Position numbers and translations under genes: made by a program. The notes below the pieces were generated by a model. That model saw nothing but the letters and a program-made list of their open reading frames with translations, ran no database searches and was not told where the DNA came from. A stretch of DNA of 64,000 nt from Shimia aestuarii (GTDB lineage Bacteria > Pseudomonadota > Alphaproteobacteria > Rhodobacterales > Rhodobacteraceae): NCBI RefSeq assembly GCF_900114635.1, contig NZ_FOTQ01000001.1:558001-622000 (forward strand). Direction: 5' to 3'. Below, piece after piece: positions 52,885-62,558 of the stretch. The first letter of the stretch is position 1; each line of letters begins with the position of its first letter.

Positions 52885-54296
52885 AACCGATCTCCAATCA
52901 GGAATTGCGCCGCCCGGTCCAGCCGGATGTGCGGCGGCCCCTCACCTGGGCGCAAGCTCAGCGGCGCGGGCGCAAATTTCATCACCTCATAGTCCTGACC
53001 AAGCCAGGTTTCGGCCCCGTCCCGAGCGGGAACCAGCAATTGCGATGGATCATCGGGCAATGCCCCTGGATAAAACGCCGCTTGGCGCCCGGTATCGAGC
53101 AACCGCCCGCGCACGCAATCAAGCGCCTTCCCGTCATGCGCAACCGTTTCCTCCACCGTCGCCCTGAGCGCCGCCAGCGACAATGCGCTGGTTTCAGCCC
53201 CGGCAAACTGTGCGCGGTCCGCCGCATCGCGGGTCAGCGCCTGCATGATCGCGGTCAGCTGGGGGTGTTGGGAATGATGCAAATGATCCGCTTTGGTTGC
53301 GGCAAACAGGATCTTCTCCACCCGCTTGCCCAACAGCAACCGGCTCAGAAACGCATTCCGTCCCGGTCGAAACGCCGACAGGATATCTGCCAGCCCGCCC
53401 CGCATGTCTTCCACGGCGCGCGGCCCGTTATGGATCGCGCCAAGCACATCGACCAGCACCACCTGCCGGTCAATCCGTGCGAAATGGTCCCGGAAAAACG
53501 GCTTCACCACCTGGGCCTTATAGGCCTCGAACCGCCGCTCGTACGCCCGCCACAAGGACCGCTTCCCGGCCCGCACCACCTCTGGCAGGGGCGCAAAGGT
53601 CAGAACCGGCGATCCCTCAAGGTCGCCCGGCAGCAAAAACCGCCCCGGCGTGCAATCGGAATACCCCGCGTTCCGCGCCGCGTTGAGGTAATCGGTAAAG
53701 GCCGCGGCAAGCGCCTTGGCGCTCGGCTCATCAAGTTCCGCTGCACCATCTGCAGCCTGCATCAACGCGCAATAGGCTTCGGCCTCGGCGCGCCCGGCAA
53801 TGCGCTCCAGAACCTCACCACTCCACTGCGCATAGCTTTTGTCAAGCAGCGCGAGGTCCAGCAACCACTCCCCCGGATAGTCCACGATATCAAGGTGGAT
53901 CGTACGCGGCCCCTGCAACCCCGAGAGCAATCCCGAAGGGCGTACCCTAAGCGACAGGCGCAATTCGCTGATCGCCCGCGTGCTGTCAGGCCAACGCGGT
54001 TCCGGCCCGGTCAGGGCCGCAAGATGTGTCTCATAATCAAAACGCGGCACCGTGACATCCGGTTGCGGCTGCAGAAACGCTGCCTCTATGCGGCCTTCCG
54101 AGGCCGCCACCAGCTGCCCCATACGCCCCCGATCCATCAGGTTGGCCACCAAAGAGGTGATGAAAACGGTCTTGCCCGACCGCGCCAACCCGGTCACCCC
54201 CAAACGGATCACCGGCTCGAACAACGCCTCTGACACCGCGTCGCCGATGGCTTCGACCCCGCGTGTCACGCTGTCCGCAATTGTGGAAATGACCAA
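52881..54296 (-). CDS. YcjX family (DUF463) GTPase-like protein
   Basis: A 471-residue P-loop protein of the YcjX/DUF463 family. The G1 loop is GLARSGKTVFITSLVANLMD at about 33; DIVDYPGEWLLDL occupies the G3 position and FAATKADHL the G4 position. Structures of relatives show a GTP-binding fold with an inserted helical domain. It lies upstream of the DUF697 gene and overlaps it by four bases. It is divergent from truA. Confidence 0.9.
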   Translation of the reverse strand: MVISTIADSVTRGVEAIGDAVSEALFEPVIRLGVTGLARSGKTVFITSLVANLMDRGRMGQLVAASEGRIEAAFLQPQPDVTVPRFDYETHLAALTGPEPRWPDSTRAISELRLSLRVRPSGLLSGLQGPRTIHLDIVDYPGEWLLDLALLDKSYAQWSGEVLERIAGRAEAEAYCALMQAADGAAELDEPSAKALAAAFTDYLNAARNAGYSDCTPGRFLLPGDLEGSPVLTFAPLPEVVRAGKRSLWRAYERRFEAYKAQVVKPFFRDHFARIDRQVVLVDVLGAIHNGPRAVEDMRGGLADILSAFRPGRNAFLSRLLLGKRVEKILFAATKADHLHHSQHPQLTAIMQALTRDAADRAQFAGAETSALSLAALRATVEETVAHDGKALDCVRGRLLDTGRQAAFYPGALPDDPSQLLVPARDGAETWLGQDYEVMKFAPAPLSLRPGEGPPHIRLDRAAQFLIGDRL

Positions 54297-54405
54297 ACCA
54301 ACGGCCCCTTTGACTGCTTCGCTTCGAACCTAAGCCCTGCCCCCGCCCTTTTCCAGTGGCCCAAGACCGCTTCATTTCCCCCTTGGAATCGTCTAAAGCG
54401 CGCCC

Positions 54406-55173
54406 ATGCCCAGATATGCCCTTCAGGTCGAATACCACGGACACCCCTTTGCCGGCTGGCAGCGCCAGGCGGATCAGCCCTCGGTGCAGGGAGCCATCGA
54501 AGCCGCGCTTGCGCGCCTCGAACCCGGCCCACACACGATCGCCGCCGCAGGACGCACCGATGCGGGCGTGCACGGCCTCGCTCAGGTCGCCCATTGCGAC
54601 ATGTCCAAGGACTGGGACCCCTTCCGCCTGTCCGAGGCACTGAATCACCATCTGAAACCCGCCCCCGTCGCCATTCGAAACGCCGCCCGCGTCCCGGATG
54701 ACTGGCACGCCCGCTTCTCGGCGGTTGAGCGGCGCTACCTCTTTCGCATCCTCATGCGCCGCGCCCCTGCGACGCATCAATCCGGCCTCGTCTGGCGCGT
54801 GAACCACAGGTTGGACGCAGACGCCATGCAGCGCGGCGCCGACCACCTGATCGGTCATCACGATTTCACCACTTTCCGCAGCACCATCTGCCAGGCCGCC
54901 AGCCCGGTCAAAACCCTTGATGAACTGCGCGTCGAACGTGTCGATACGCTCTGGGGGCCGGAAATCCACTTTCACGTCCGCGCCCGCTCCTTTCTGCACA
55001 ATCAGGTCCGCAGCTTTGTCGGCACGCTCGAACGGGTCGGCGCAGGTGCCTGGACGCCGGGTGACGTAGCCAACGCGCTTGCCGCTCGCGACCGCGCGGC
55101 ATGTGGCCCTGTCTGCCCGCCCCAAGGACTTTACCTTGCCGGTGTCGGCTACCCCGACGACCCTTTCATCTGA
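54406..55173 (+). CDS. truA: tRNA pseudouridine(38-40) synthase TruA
   Basis: A 255-residue pseudouridine synthase acting in the tRNA anticodon stem-loop. Catalytic Asp is in [24 protein letters not shown] and [13 protein letters not shown] are the other signatures. The length and start are normal. It is followed by copy F of the intergenic repeat. Confidence 0.96.
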   Translation: MPRYALQVEYHGHPFAGWQRQADQPSVQGAIEAALARLEPGPHTIAAAGRTDAGVHGLAQVAHCDMSKDWDPFRLSEALNHHLKPAPVAIRNAARVPDDWHARFSAVERRYLFRILMRRAPATHQSGLVWRVNHRLDADAMQRGADHLIGHHDFTTFRSTICQAASPVKTLDELRVERVDTLWGPEIHFHVRARSFLHNQVRSFVGTLERVGAGAWTPGDVANALAARDRAACGPVCPPQGLYLAGVGYPDDPFI

Positions 55174-55180
55174 ACATCTC

Positions 55181-55250
55181 TTCCATTTGCCAAAAATACC
55201 CCGGGGATGAATTGGGCCCGCGGTCCAAGAGGGGCCTGCACCCCTCCGAC
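55181..55250 (+). repeat. Dispersed intergenic repeat, copy F
   Basis: CCATTTGCCAAAAATACCCCGGGGATGAATTG, GGGCCCGCGGTCC, then AGGGGCCTGCACCCCT. Almost the same order and spacing as copy B (GATGAATTG versus GGTGAATTG), which makes these two the best matched members. Confidence 0.65.
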
Positions 55251-55357
55251 CCCAGCAAACCAAGGCCAAACGCCACCAGCTTACCCTGCGGAAACCCTTG
55301 ACCCGGCCGGCCAACCTGGTGCTATCTGACCACCACCAGAACCGCATGAGGCCCTCT

Positions 55358-56479
<1,122 letters not shown>

Positions 56480-56818
56480 TTTGGATCATTTGCGGTTGGC
56501 GATTCGAATTCGCGATGCCAACCAGCATCAAGCCACTGTCTAATTCACCAGTGGATTCGGCAAATACTGTCAAAATTAACAGTCACGCATTACCCAATAG
56601 TTTGGGATTCCTTACCAGACACGCACTCTTCCCTAAGGTAATCTCGTCTTTGGAAGGAGCTTGAGCCGCACATGGCTGCATCCCCAGGCGGTCGCGGATC
56701 GGGCGTTCGGGCGGAGAATTCTCCAATCACCTTCTGCTCTGTGCTGTCCCGTGCAGAGGATCAATCGAGATGCACACCCGTGCACATCGGTTTTCCTGTA
56801 GGTCATTTCATGACGTCT

Positions 56819-56853
56819 GGGTGTTCCGGTTATCCGGGACACCCAATTTTTTT
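56819..56853 (+). terminator. Strong orphan intrinsic terminator
   Basis: An 11-bp stem GGGTGTTCCGG / CCGGGACACCC (one G-T pair) with a TTAT loop, then AA and seven T residues, on the plus strand. The 399-base gap 56480-56878 has no supported gene: it is AT-richer than its surroundings, holds a perfect palindrome GGAGAATTCTCC at 56713-56724, and ends here. The terminator therefore ends either a 340-base 3' tail of the FabH2-like gene or a separate small transcript. Confidence 0.85.
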
Positions 56854-56878
56854 GTCCCCCGAAAAACCGGGGCTTTCC

Positions 56879-57754
56879 CTAGCGGCTGCGAAACTTGCCC
56901 GGACCGTTTTCAGAGACACCCATTTCCACCAGCACAGAATCCCGGCCTTCCCCGCGATGGCTGAGCGGGTCGGGCAACAAACCGGAACTCATCGCGAGTG
57001 CTGCCAGTTCGGCGCGATTGCTCAAGCCGGTCTTGTTCAGAAGGTTGTTCATACGCTGACGCACCGCAGACACTGAAATTCCCAATTGTTCCGCGATAAC
57101 CTTGTCCTGCAACCCGGCACCGATCATTTCCAGCAACTCGCGCTGTTTGTCGGAAATCGCGTTCCGCTCGACGAACTCGGCCGCGAAATGCATCATGTAG
57201 CGCTGATGTCCCATCAGCGCAGCGGCATTCAGAACCCATCCATGCGTCTGGATGATCCGCTTCATGTCCCGCTTGCTGTGATTGCCGGAAAACGTGATTA
57301 ACGCGGCCTGCGCGGGCGCATGCACCCGCAGTGGAATCGAGAAGCCGGCACGGATGCCACGTGAAGCGGCTTCGCGCAGCACCTTGTAGCGCGCCTCGGG
57401 GATATGGTGGTACTCGTCGACAAACTCCAGCCCGACCGCAATCGGTGTCAGGTGGTGCATCGCGTGCGTACGGAAATAGGACCACTTGGCCAGGTCCGGG
57501 TCTTTGTTGACCGCATTGAGCCAGGTCGAATCGTAAGAGGTGCGGATAAAGAGTGTTTTTTTCCAGTCGGCGTAGTTATTGGCCGAAATGAAGTCGATAT
57601 AAGGCAGGTTCAATGTCCGCCCCAGACGGACAATCAGCCGCCAGACATCCGCCGAGTGCGACGTGGCCTCAAGGCCGACCAGAAACTCCTGCAACAGCTC
57701 CGGCACATACTGTTCGGCTGCTGTCAGGGGGCGGCGGTTCTGGCCATCCTCCAT
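56879..57754 (-). CDS. LuxR-family regulator with autoinducer-binding-like domain (LuxR solo)
   Basis: A 291-residue LuxR protein. The N-terminal half (about 25-185) follows the autoinducer-binding fold (LNLPYIDFISANNYADWKKT, then a WLNAVNKDPDLAKWSYF region), but with changed spacing at the usual Trp/Tyr/Asp ligand residues. The C-terminal GerE helix-turn-helix reads LLEMIGAGLQDKVIAEQLGI and SAVRQRMNNLLNKTG. No luxI lies in the window. It starts four bases after the upstream small gene stop, so they form a unit. Confidence 0.88.
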   Translation of the reverse strand: MEDGQNRRPLTAAEQYVPELLQEFLVGLEATSHSADVWRLIVRLGRTLNLPYIDFISANNYADWKKTLFIRTSYDSTWLNAVNKDPDLAKWSYFRTHAMHHLTPIAVGLEFVDEYHHIPEARYKVLREAASRGIRAGFSIPLRVHAPAQAALITFSGNHSKRDMKRIIQTHGWVLNAAALMGHQRYMMHFAAEFVERNAISDKQRELLEMIGAGLQDKVIAEQLGISVSAVRQRMNNLLNKTGLSNRAELAALAMSSGLLPDPLSHRGEGRDSVLVEMGVSENGPGKFRSR

Positions 57755-57758
57755 CGCC

Positions 57759-58223
57759 CTAGACCGTTTCCTCTTCGAGATGCAGCTTCATGTCCACAAG
57801 GACTTGCTGTAGCGCCACCGTCTCGCGCAAAAGCCGTTTGGCCTCGGTCACGGTGATGATCCCGTCTTCGATCGACTGACTATATTCCGCCATCAGCACG
57901 GCAAATCGCTGGCTCAGGGCGATCACATCGGAGTTCACCCCACCCTTTTCGTCGGTATTGCGGCGGCGTTCGTCATGGGACAGCGTGATGCCCTGCAATT
58001 CGGCAAGCGCTGCGGTGACATGCGGATACGAGGCCGCCTCTTCAAGCGCAACCACGGCGTCGATCGGCATGAACCGGTCTTCGTGTTCGTCATGGGCCGA
58101 ATAATAGCGCCCCAGTGTCGCCTTTGACTTGCCAGTCAGCTTGCACGCCGCCTCGATTCCCACGTCCTTGACGAGGGCCTCCGAATGTTTCTTCAAATAG
58201 CTTCCGACGACGCCCATACCCAT
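57759..58223 (-). CDS. Conserved hypothetical protein, possible DNA-binding partner of the LuxR solo
   Basis: A 154-residue soluble protein. Residues 5-45 (YLKKHSEALVKDVGIEAACK, then TGKSKATLGRYYS) look like a helix-turn-helix of phage CII/Cro or XRE style, followed by the segment FMPIDAVVALEEAASYPHVT. The C-terminal third is a predicted helical hairpin with many Glu/Leu. I do not recognise a named family. It precedes and is probably translated with the LuxR solo gene, suggesting a regulatory pair. Confidence 0.7.
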   Translation of the reverse strand: MGMGVVGSYLKKHSEALVKDVGIEAACKLTGKSKATLGRYYSAHDEHEDRFMPIDAVVALEEAASYPHVTAALAELQGITLSHDERRRNTDEKGGVNSDVIALSQRFAVLMAEYSQSIEDGIITVTEAKRLLRETVALQQVLVDMKLHLEEETV

Positions 58224-58332
58224 GCTCCGAGTCTACCACCCATTCCCAAAACCGGGGAATGTTACAAGTCTTTTCCCATTAATAACTTAAGCCCGATTTG
58301 TCATTCAATAATTGCTTGTGACGTCGCGGGCA

Positions 58333-58452
58333 TGTGTGAGTTTCCGGCACTGTTACGCCGGATACTACGGGTACGCCTCCCTTTGCATCCCGCCAGGGGA
58401 GGCGTATTCCCGTCTGCAGGAAAGCCCGCCTCCCATCCCGGCGGGACTTTCC
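58333..58452 (+). other. Three consecutive stem-loops in the tdk leader region
   Basis: TCCGGC-N8-GCCGGA (58333-58352); TACGCCTCCC-N15-GGGAGGCGTA (58372-58406, 10-bp perfect stem); GGAAAGCCCGCC-N9-GGCGGG(A)CTTTCC (58419-58452, 12 bp with one bulge). They sit 50 bases before the tdk ATG, within the 278-base divergent gap. No U-tract follows, so they are not terminators; a structured 5' leader or small RNA is possible. Confidence 0.55.
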
Positions 58453-58501
58453 GCAGCAACCCTCTTGCGCACGCCCGCAACACCGTCCTATCACCGCGCG
58501 C

Positions 58502-59101
58502 ATGGCCAAGCTCTACTTTCACTACTCGACCATGAATGCCGGCAAATCGACCGTGCTTTTGCAGGCATCCCACAACTACCGCGAACGCGGCATGCAGACG
58601 TACCTTCTGACCGCGCGGTTTGATGATCGTGCCGGCAAGGGCAAGATCGCCTCGCGGATTGGTATTTCTGAGGACGCGGACACATTCGGCCCGGACACGG
58701 ATCTGTTCGCGCAGCTTCAAACCCGCCTCGTTCAAGGTCCGGTCACCTGCGTCTTCATCGACGAAGCCCAGTTCCTGACCGAAGATCAGGTCTGGCAGCT
58801 GGCGCGCGCCGTGGACGATCTGCGCGTGCCGGTCATGTGCTACGGGTTGCGCGTCGACTTCCAAGGCAAGCTGTTCCCTGGTTCTGCCGCGCTGCTCGCG
58901 CTGTCGGACGAAATGCGCGAGGTGCGCACGATCTGCCATTGCGGCAAGAAAGCCACCATGGTCGTGCGTCAGGACGAAACCGGGGCCGTGCTGCGCGAGG
59001 GCGCGCAGGTTCAGATTGGCGGCAATGAAACCTACGTCTCGCTCTGCCGTCGCCACTGGCGCGAAGCCATGGGGGACCTGCCGTCCGACACCATGGCCTG
59101 A
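58502..59101 (+). CDS. tdk: Thymidine kinase (type II)
   Basis: A 199-residue type II thymidine kinase. The P-loop is STMNAGKST near the N-terminus; the DEAQFL motif is the Walker B-like site; the zinc-binding lasso has CHCGKKATM with another Cys in LCRRHW. The enzyme phosphorylates thymidine in the pyrimidine salvage pathway. It is divergent from the hypothetical gene and lies downstream of the stem-loop cluster. Confidence 0.95.
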   Translation: MAKLYFHYSTMNAGKSTVLLQASHNYRERGMQTYLLTARFDDRAGKGKIASRIGISEDADTFGPDTDLFAQLQTRLVQGPVTCVFIDEAQFLTEDQVWQLARAVDDLRVPVMCYGLRVDFQGKLFPGSAALLALSDEMREVRTICHCGKKATMVVRQDETGAVLREGAQVQIGGNETYVSLCRRHWREAMGDLPSDTMA

Positions 59102-59109
59102 ACAGGCCT

Positions 59110-60207
59110 TCAGGCGTCCACCGAAGGTGAAAGTACGACTGGCGATCCATCCGGTCCGGTGGCCTTAAGACGTCCCGATTCAACATGTGATCGGGCACTT
59201 TCGTGAATGCGTTCCGAGCGATCCCGCCCAACGACCCGACGCTTGCGCAGCAGGAACATCTTGCCCCAGCCGCGCCACGTCCCCACCATAGGCGCGTCCG
59301 CATCGGTCACGAAACGCGCGCGCCATCCGTCCGGCAGGCGCACGTCGCAGCTTTCCAGCTTTTCCAGCATCCAGACCAGCGGGATATTCGACAGGGGCCG
59401 CGCCGCGTCATAGCCGCCAAGCATGCCGCCCACATCGCCATGTGACCCACGAAACCAGACCTGTTCCGCCCGCCCGTCCCAGCTTTCGGGGCATTCCCAA
59501 AGCACCGGCTCGAACACTTCGCGGGTTTCATCAAGCGCCAGCGCGTGGAACCCGTGTTTCACTGACGGGCTCAAGTTGTGGTTGTGATGCTGGTGACGAT
59601 CCTCGGTCAGGCGCCACAAGATAGGCAACCGCAGCCCCAACGCCTTGACCGTGTCCCAGACCCCGACCATCTCGACCATGATACCTTCATGGCAATAAGC
59701 CTTGGCGAAAGCACGGGCGGCATCGCTTTCCGGGGCCCACTCATAGTGGCGATAGGCTGTGCGAATATTGCGCTCGGTAGCGCAGGCCGTCCGCAGCAGC
59801 CCCACCCGGTCAATTACCCCGGCCAGCGAGCGCACAGCAAACGCCCCGCGGGAATACCCCATGAGCACGATCCGGTCTCCGGGGCGGTATCGTGACGCCA
59901 GATACCCGTAGGCGCGTCTGATCTGACGGTTAATCCCCCGCCCCATCATCACGTCAAGCGTATGGCGCCAGCCGGGCCACTGCACCCCAGCTTCGTAGTA
60001 AAGCGATACCTCCGCGCCCATCTCCTGCAAAAGGCGATAGGTGAGGCCGGCATTTGTTTCCTGTCCGGGCTCCAATGTCGACATCGTGCCATCGAGAATG
60101 ATCACATGGGTCTGCGGTCCGCGACGCGCAACGGCTGCGGAATGGTCTTCGCTCGCGCGTCGACCAAGCCATCCGAGTAGTCGTTCATGCAGCCGTCTGA
60201 GAGGCAT
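59110..60207 (-). CDS. DUF2235 alpha/beta hydrolase (Tle1-like)
   Basis: A 365-residue protein with the DUF2235 core: LDGTMSTLEPGQETNAGLTY at the oxyanion region, the nucleophile elbow LMGYSRGAFAVRSLAG (GxSxG) and the later VWDTVKALG and SLSPSVKHGFHALALDETR segments. Type VI secretion phospholipase effectors of the Tle1 family carry this domain, but it also occurs in housekeeping hydrolases. No T6SS, PAAR or immunity gene is nearby. It overlaps the preceding molybdenum hydroxylase gene by 23 bases, suggesting coupled translation. Confidence 0.82.
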   Translation of the reverse strand: MPLRRLHERLLGWLGRRASEDHSAAVARRGPQTHVIILDGTMSTLEPGQETNAGLTYRLLQEMGAEVSLYYEAGVQWPGWRHTLDVMMGRGINRQIRRAYGYLASRYRPGDRIVLMGYSRGAFAVRSLAGVIDRVGLLRTACATERNIRTAYRHYEWAPESDAARAFAKAYCHEGIMVEMVGVWDTVKALGLRLPILWRLTEDRHQHHNHNLSPSVKHGFHALALDETREVFEPVLWECPESWDGRAEQVWFRGSHGDVGGMLGGYDAARPLSNIPLVWMLEKLESCDVRLPDGWRARFVTDADAPMVGTWRGWGKMFLLRKRRVVGRDRSERIHESARSHVESGRLKATGPDGSPVVLSPSVDA

Positions 60208-62482
60208 CCCTTAACATTTCCCATACGCGCAGCGGTGTGAAGGGCATATCCGCCTGGCGAACACCGTGCTCCCATAAGGCATCCTGCACCGCATTCGCTG
60301 CCGCCGCCATAGCGCCCACGGTCCCGGCCTCGCCACAGCCTTTCATCCCCATCGCATTTGCCGTGGACGGCACCGCCTCGGTGGTGAACCGGATCATCGG
60401 CAAATCCCCGGCGCGCGGCATGGCGTAATCCATGAAAGTCGCAGTCAGCAACTGCCCATCCTCGTCAAAGACGACATGTTCCATCAACGCCTGTCCGACG
60501 CCTTGCGCCACCCCGCCATGCACCTGCCCCTCGGCCAGCATCGGGTTGATCAGGTTGCCAAAATCGTCGACCACGTCATAGCGGTCGACCGTGACCTGCC
60601 CTGTCTCGGGGTCAATCTCGACCTCGGCGACATGCGCCCCGTTGGGGAAAGAGCGCGCCTCAAGCGTCATGCGCGCCTCGTGGCGGAGCAGGTCTTCGCG
60701 CCCGTCGGCCCGGGCCATTTCTGCGGCTTCAAGCATCGTCGGATGCAGGTTTGACCCGTCGGCGCGGAACTGCTCATCATCAAAGCGCACCGCCTCGGGA
60801 TCGACCCCCATCTTTTCTGCCAGAAATGGCGTGAAGGCCGCGATCATCTTCTCGACCGTCACCAGCGTGGCTGAATTCTGCACCGTGACCGAACGTGACC
60901 CGCCGGTGCCGCCACCCTGCGCAATCCGGTCGCTGTCCCCCTGCACCACTTCGATCAGATACGCCGGAATCCCGGTCTGATCCGACAGGAACTGGGCATA
61001 AACCGTCTCATGCCCCTGTCCGTTGCTTTGCGTCCCGACATAGATCGACACGGTGCCATCCTCGTTGAACTCCACCTTCGCCCCTTCCGAAGGATCGCCC
61101 AGAATGCTTTCGATATAGTAACACAAACCCCGCCCGCGCAGCTTTCCCCTTCCCGCGCTGGCCGATTTACGCGCCTCAAACCCGTCCCAGTCAGAGAACG
61201 CAGCCGCCCGTGTCAGCACCCGGTCGAAATCACCCACGTCATAGGTTTCCCCCGTCGCCGTCTTGTACGGGAACGCCTCTTTCGGAATGAAACTGCGCCG
61301 CCGCAGCTCCAGCGGATCCACCCCCAATTCGCGTGCCGCCCGGTCCATGAGGCGCTCCAGCACGTAAATTGCCTCGGGCCGCCCGGCCCCGCGATAGGCA
61401 TCCACCGGCGTCGTGTTGGTATAGATCCCTTCAACCCGCAGCCAAGTGTCCTGCACGTCATAAACGCCCATGAGAACCCGGCTGAACAGGTTGGTCTGAA
61501 TGGCTTGGGCAAACTGCGAGTTATAGGCCCCGAGGTTGCAGGTCGTATGCACCCGATAGGCAATCGCCTTGAGGTTCTCGTCAAACGCCATCTCCGCCAT
61601 CGACACGAGGTCACGCCCGGCATTGTCCGACAACATCGCCTCGGTACGCTCCGCCATCCAGCGCACCGGCCGCCCGACGATGCGCGCGGCCTGCGCGATT
61701 ACGAAAGGCTCGTTATAGACCATGGCCTTCATGCCGAACCCACCGCCCGTATCGGGGTTGGTCACACGGACCTCCTCAGGTTCCAACCCGAAAATCCGGG
61801 CCACCTGCGCCTTGGGCACCCAGACCCCTTGCGCGTTTACCGCGACATGCACCCGTCCGTCTTCCCATTCGGCATAGCTGCCGCGCGGCTCCAGCGAATT
61901 GACGATCACCCGGTTGTCGCCAACCTCCAGCCGCATCACATGCGCTGCCTTGGCAAAGGCGGCCTCGGTCGCCGCCTCATCCCCCAGCCCCCAGTCAAAC
62001 GCCCGGTTGTCCGGCGCTTCGGCGTGCAGCGTCTCGCCGCCCGCCGCCACATCCACATGCGCGGGCAGATCGTCAAAATCGAACAGGATCATTTCCGCCG
62101 CATCACGTGCTTGCGCCAGTGTTTCTGCCACCACCACCGCGATCGGTTCCCCGACATAGCGCACACGGCCCTCGGCCAGCAAAGGCCGCTTGGGCCCGGC
62201 CCCGGTCGAGCCGTCCCGGTTCTTGACCTGCGTCCCCAAAAGCCGCGCGTCCAGCCCCGCCGCCTCAAGATCGGCCTGCGTCAGAATGCAATGCACCCCC
62301 TCGGCCTCAACCGCATCGCTGACATCCAGTTCCGTGATCTCTGCATGTGCCACCGGCGAGCGAAGGAAAAACGCATGCAGCCCGTCCTTGGGCGCAATGT
62401 CATCCACATACCGCCCCTGCCCGGTCAGAAACCGCGAATCCTCGACCCGCCGCACCGGCTGGCTTTTTCCGAACTTTTCCAT
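60185..62482 (-). CDS. Xanthine dehydrogenase/CO dehydrogenase large (molybdopterin) subunit, form II CoxL-like
   Basis: A 765-residue molybdenum hydroxylase large subunit. It opens with RRVEDSRFLTGQGRYVDDI, and at about residue 360 carries AYRGAGRPEA, the active-site loop of form II CoxL-type enzymes (form I has AYRCSFR). Other signatures: GGGFGMKAMVYNEPFV and TQSNGQGHETVYAQF. Such subunits oxidise CO, aldehydes or purines and need CoxS and CoxM partners, which are not adjacent. The substrate is therefore open. Confidence 0.9.
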   Translation of the reverse strand: MEKFGKSQPVRRVEDSRFLTGQGRYVDDIAPKDGLHAFFLRSPVAHAEITELDVSDAVEAEGVHCILTQADLEAAGLDARLLGTQVKNRDGSTGAGPKRPLLAEGRVRYVGEPIAVVVAETLAQARDAAEMILFDFDDLPAHVDVAAGGETLHAEAPDNRAFDWGLGDEAATEAAFAKAAHVMRLEVGDNRVIVNSLEPRGSYAEWEDGRVHVAVNAQGVWVPKAQVARIFGLEPEEVRVTNPDTGGGFGMKAMVYNEPFVIAQAARIVGRPVRWMAERTEAMLSDNAGRDLVSMAEMAFDENLKAIAYRVHTTCNLGAYNSQFAQAIQTNLFSRVLMGVYDVQDTWLRVEGIYTNTTPVDAYRGAGRPEAIYVLERLMDRAARELGVDPLELRRRSFIPKEAFPYKTATGETYDVGDFDRVLTRAAAFSDWDGFEARKSASAGRGKLRGRGLCYYIESILGDPSEGAKVEFNEDGTVSIYVGTQSNGQGHETVYAQFLSDQTGIPAYLIEVVQGDSDRIAQGGGTGGSRSVTVQNSATLVTVEKMIAAFTPFLAEKMGVDPEAVRFDDEQFRADGSNLHPTMLEAAEMARADGREDLLRHEARMTLEARSFPNGAHVAEVEIDPETGQVTVDRYDVVDDFGNLINPMLAEGQVHGGVAQGVGQALMEHVVFDEDGQLLTATFMDYAMPRAGDLPMIRFTTEAVPSTANAMGMKGCGEAGTVGAMAAAANAVQDALWEHGVRQADMPFTPLRVWEMLRDASQTAA

Positions 62483-62558
62483 GCACCTGCTCCCCGCGCG
62501 TCAGATTGTTAACATGGAATGTAATCTGCGCGGACAGCATGTCCAGAGGGACCGTCGC

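Noticed and set aside
56672-57076. Plus-strand ORF of 134 residues in the gap after the FabH2-like gene
   Set aside because: Its second half is antisense to the LuxR solo gene and it runs through a strong terminator; no family resemblance and only a distant ribosome site.
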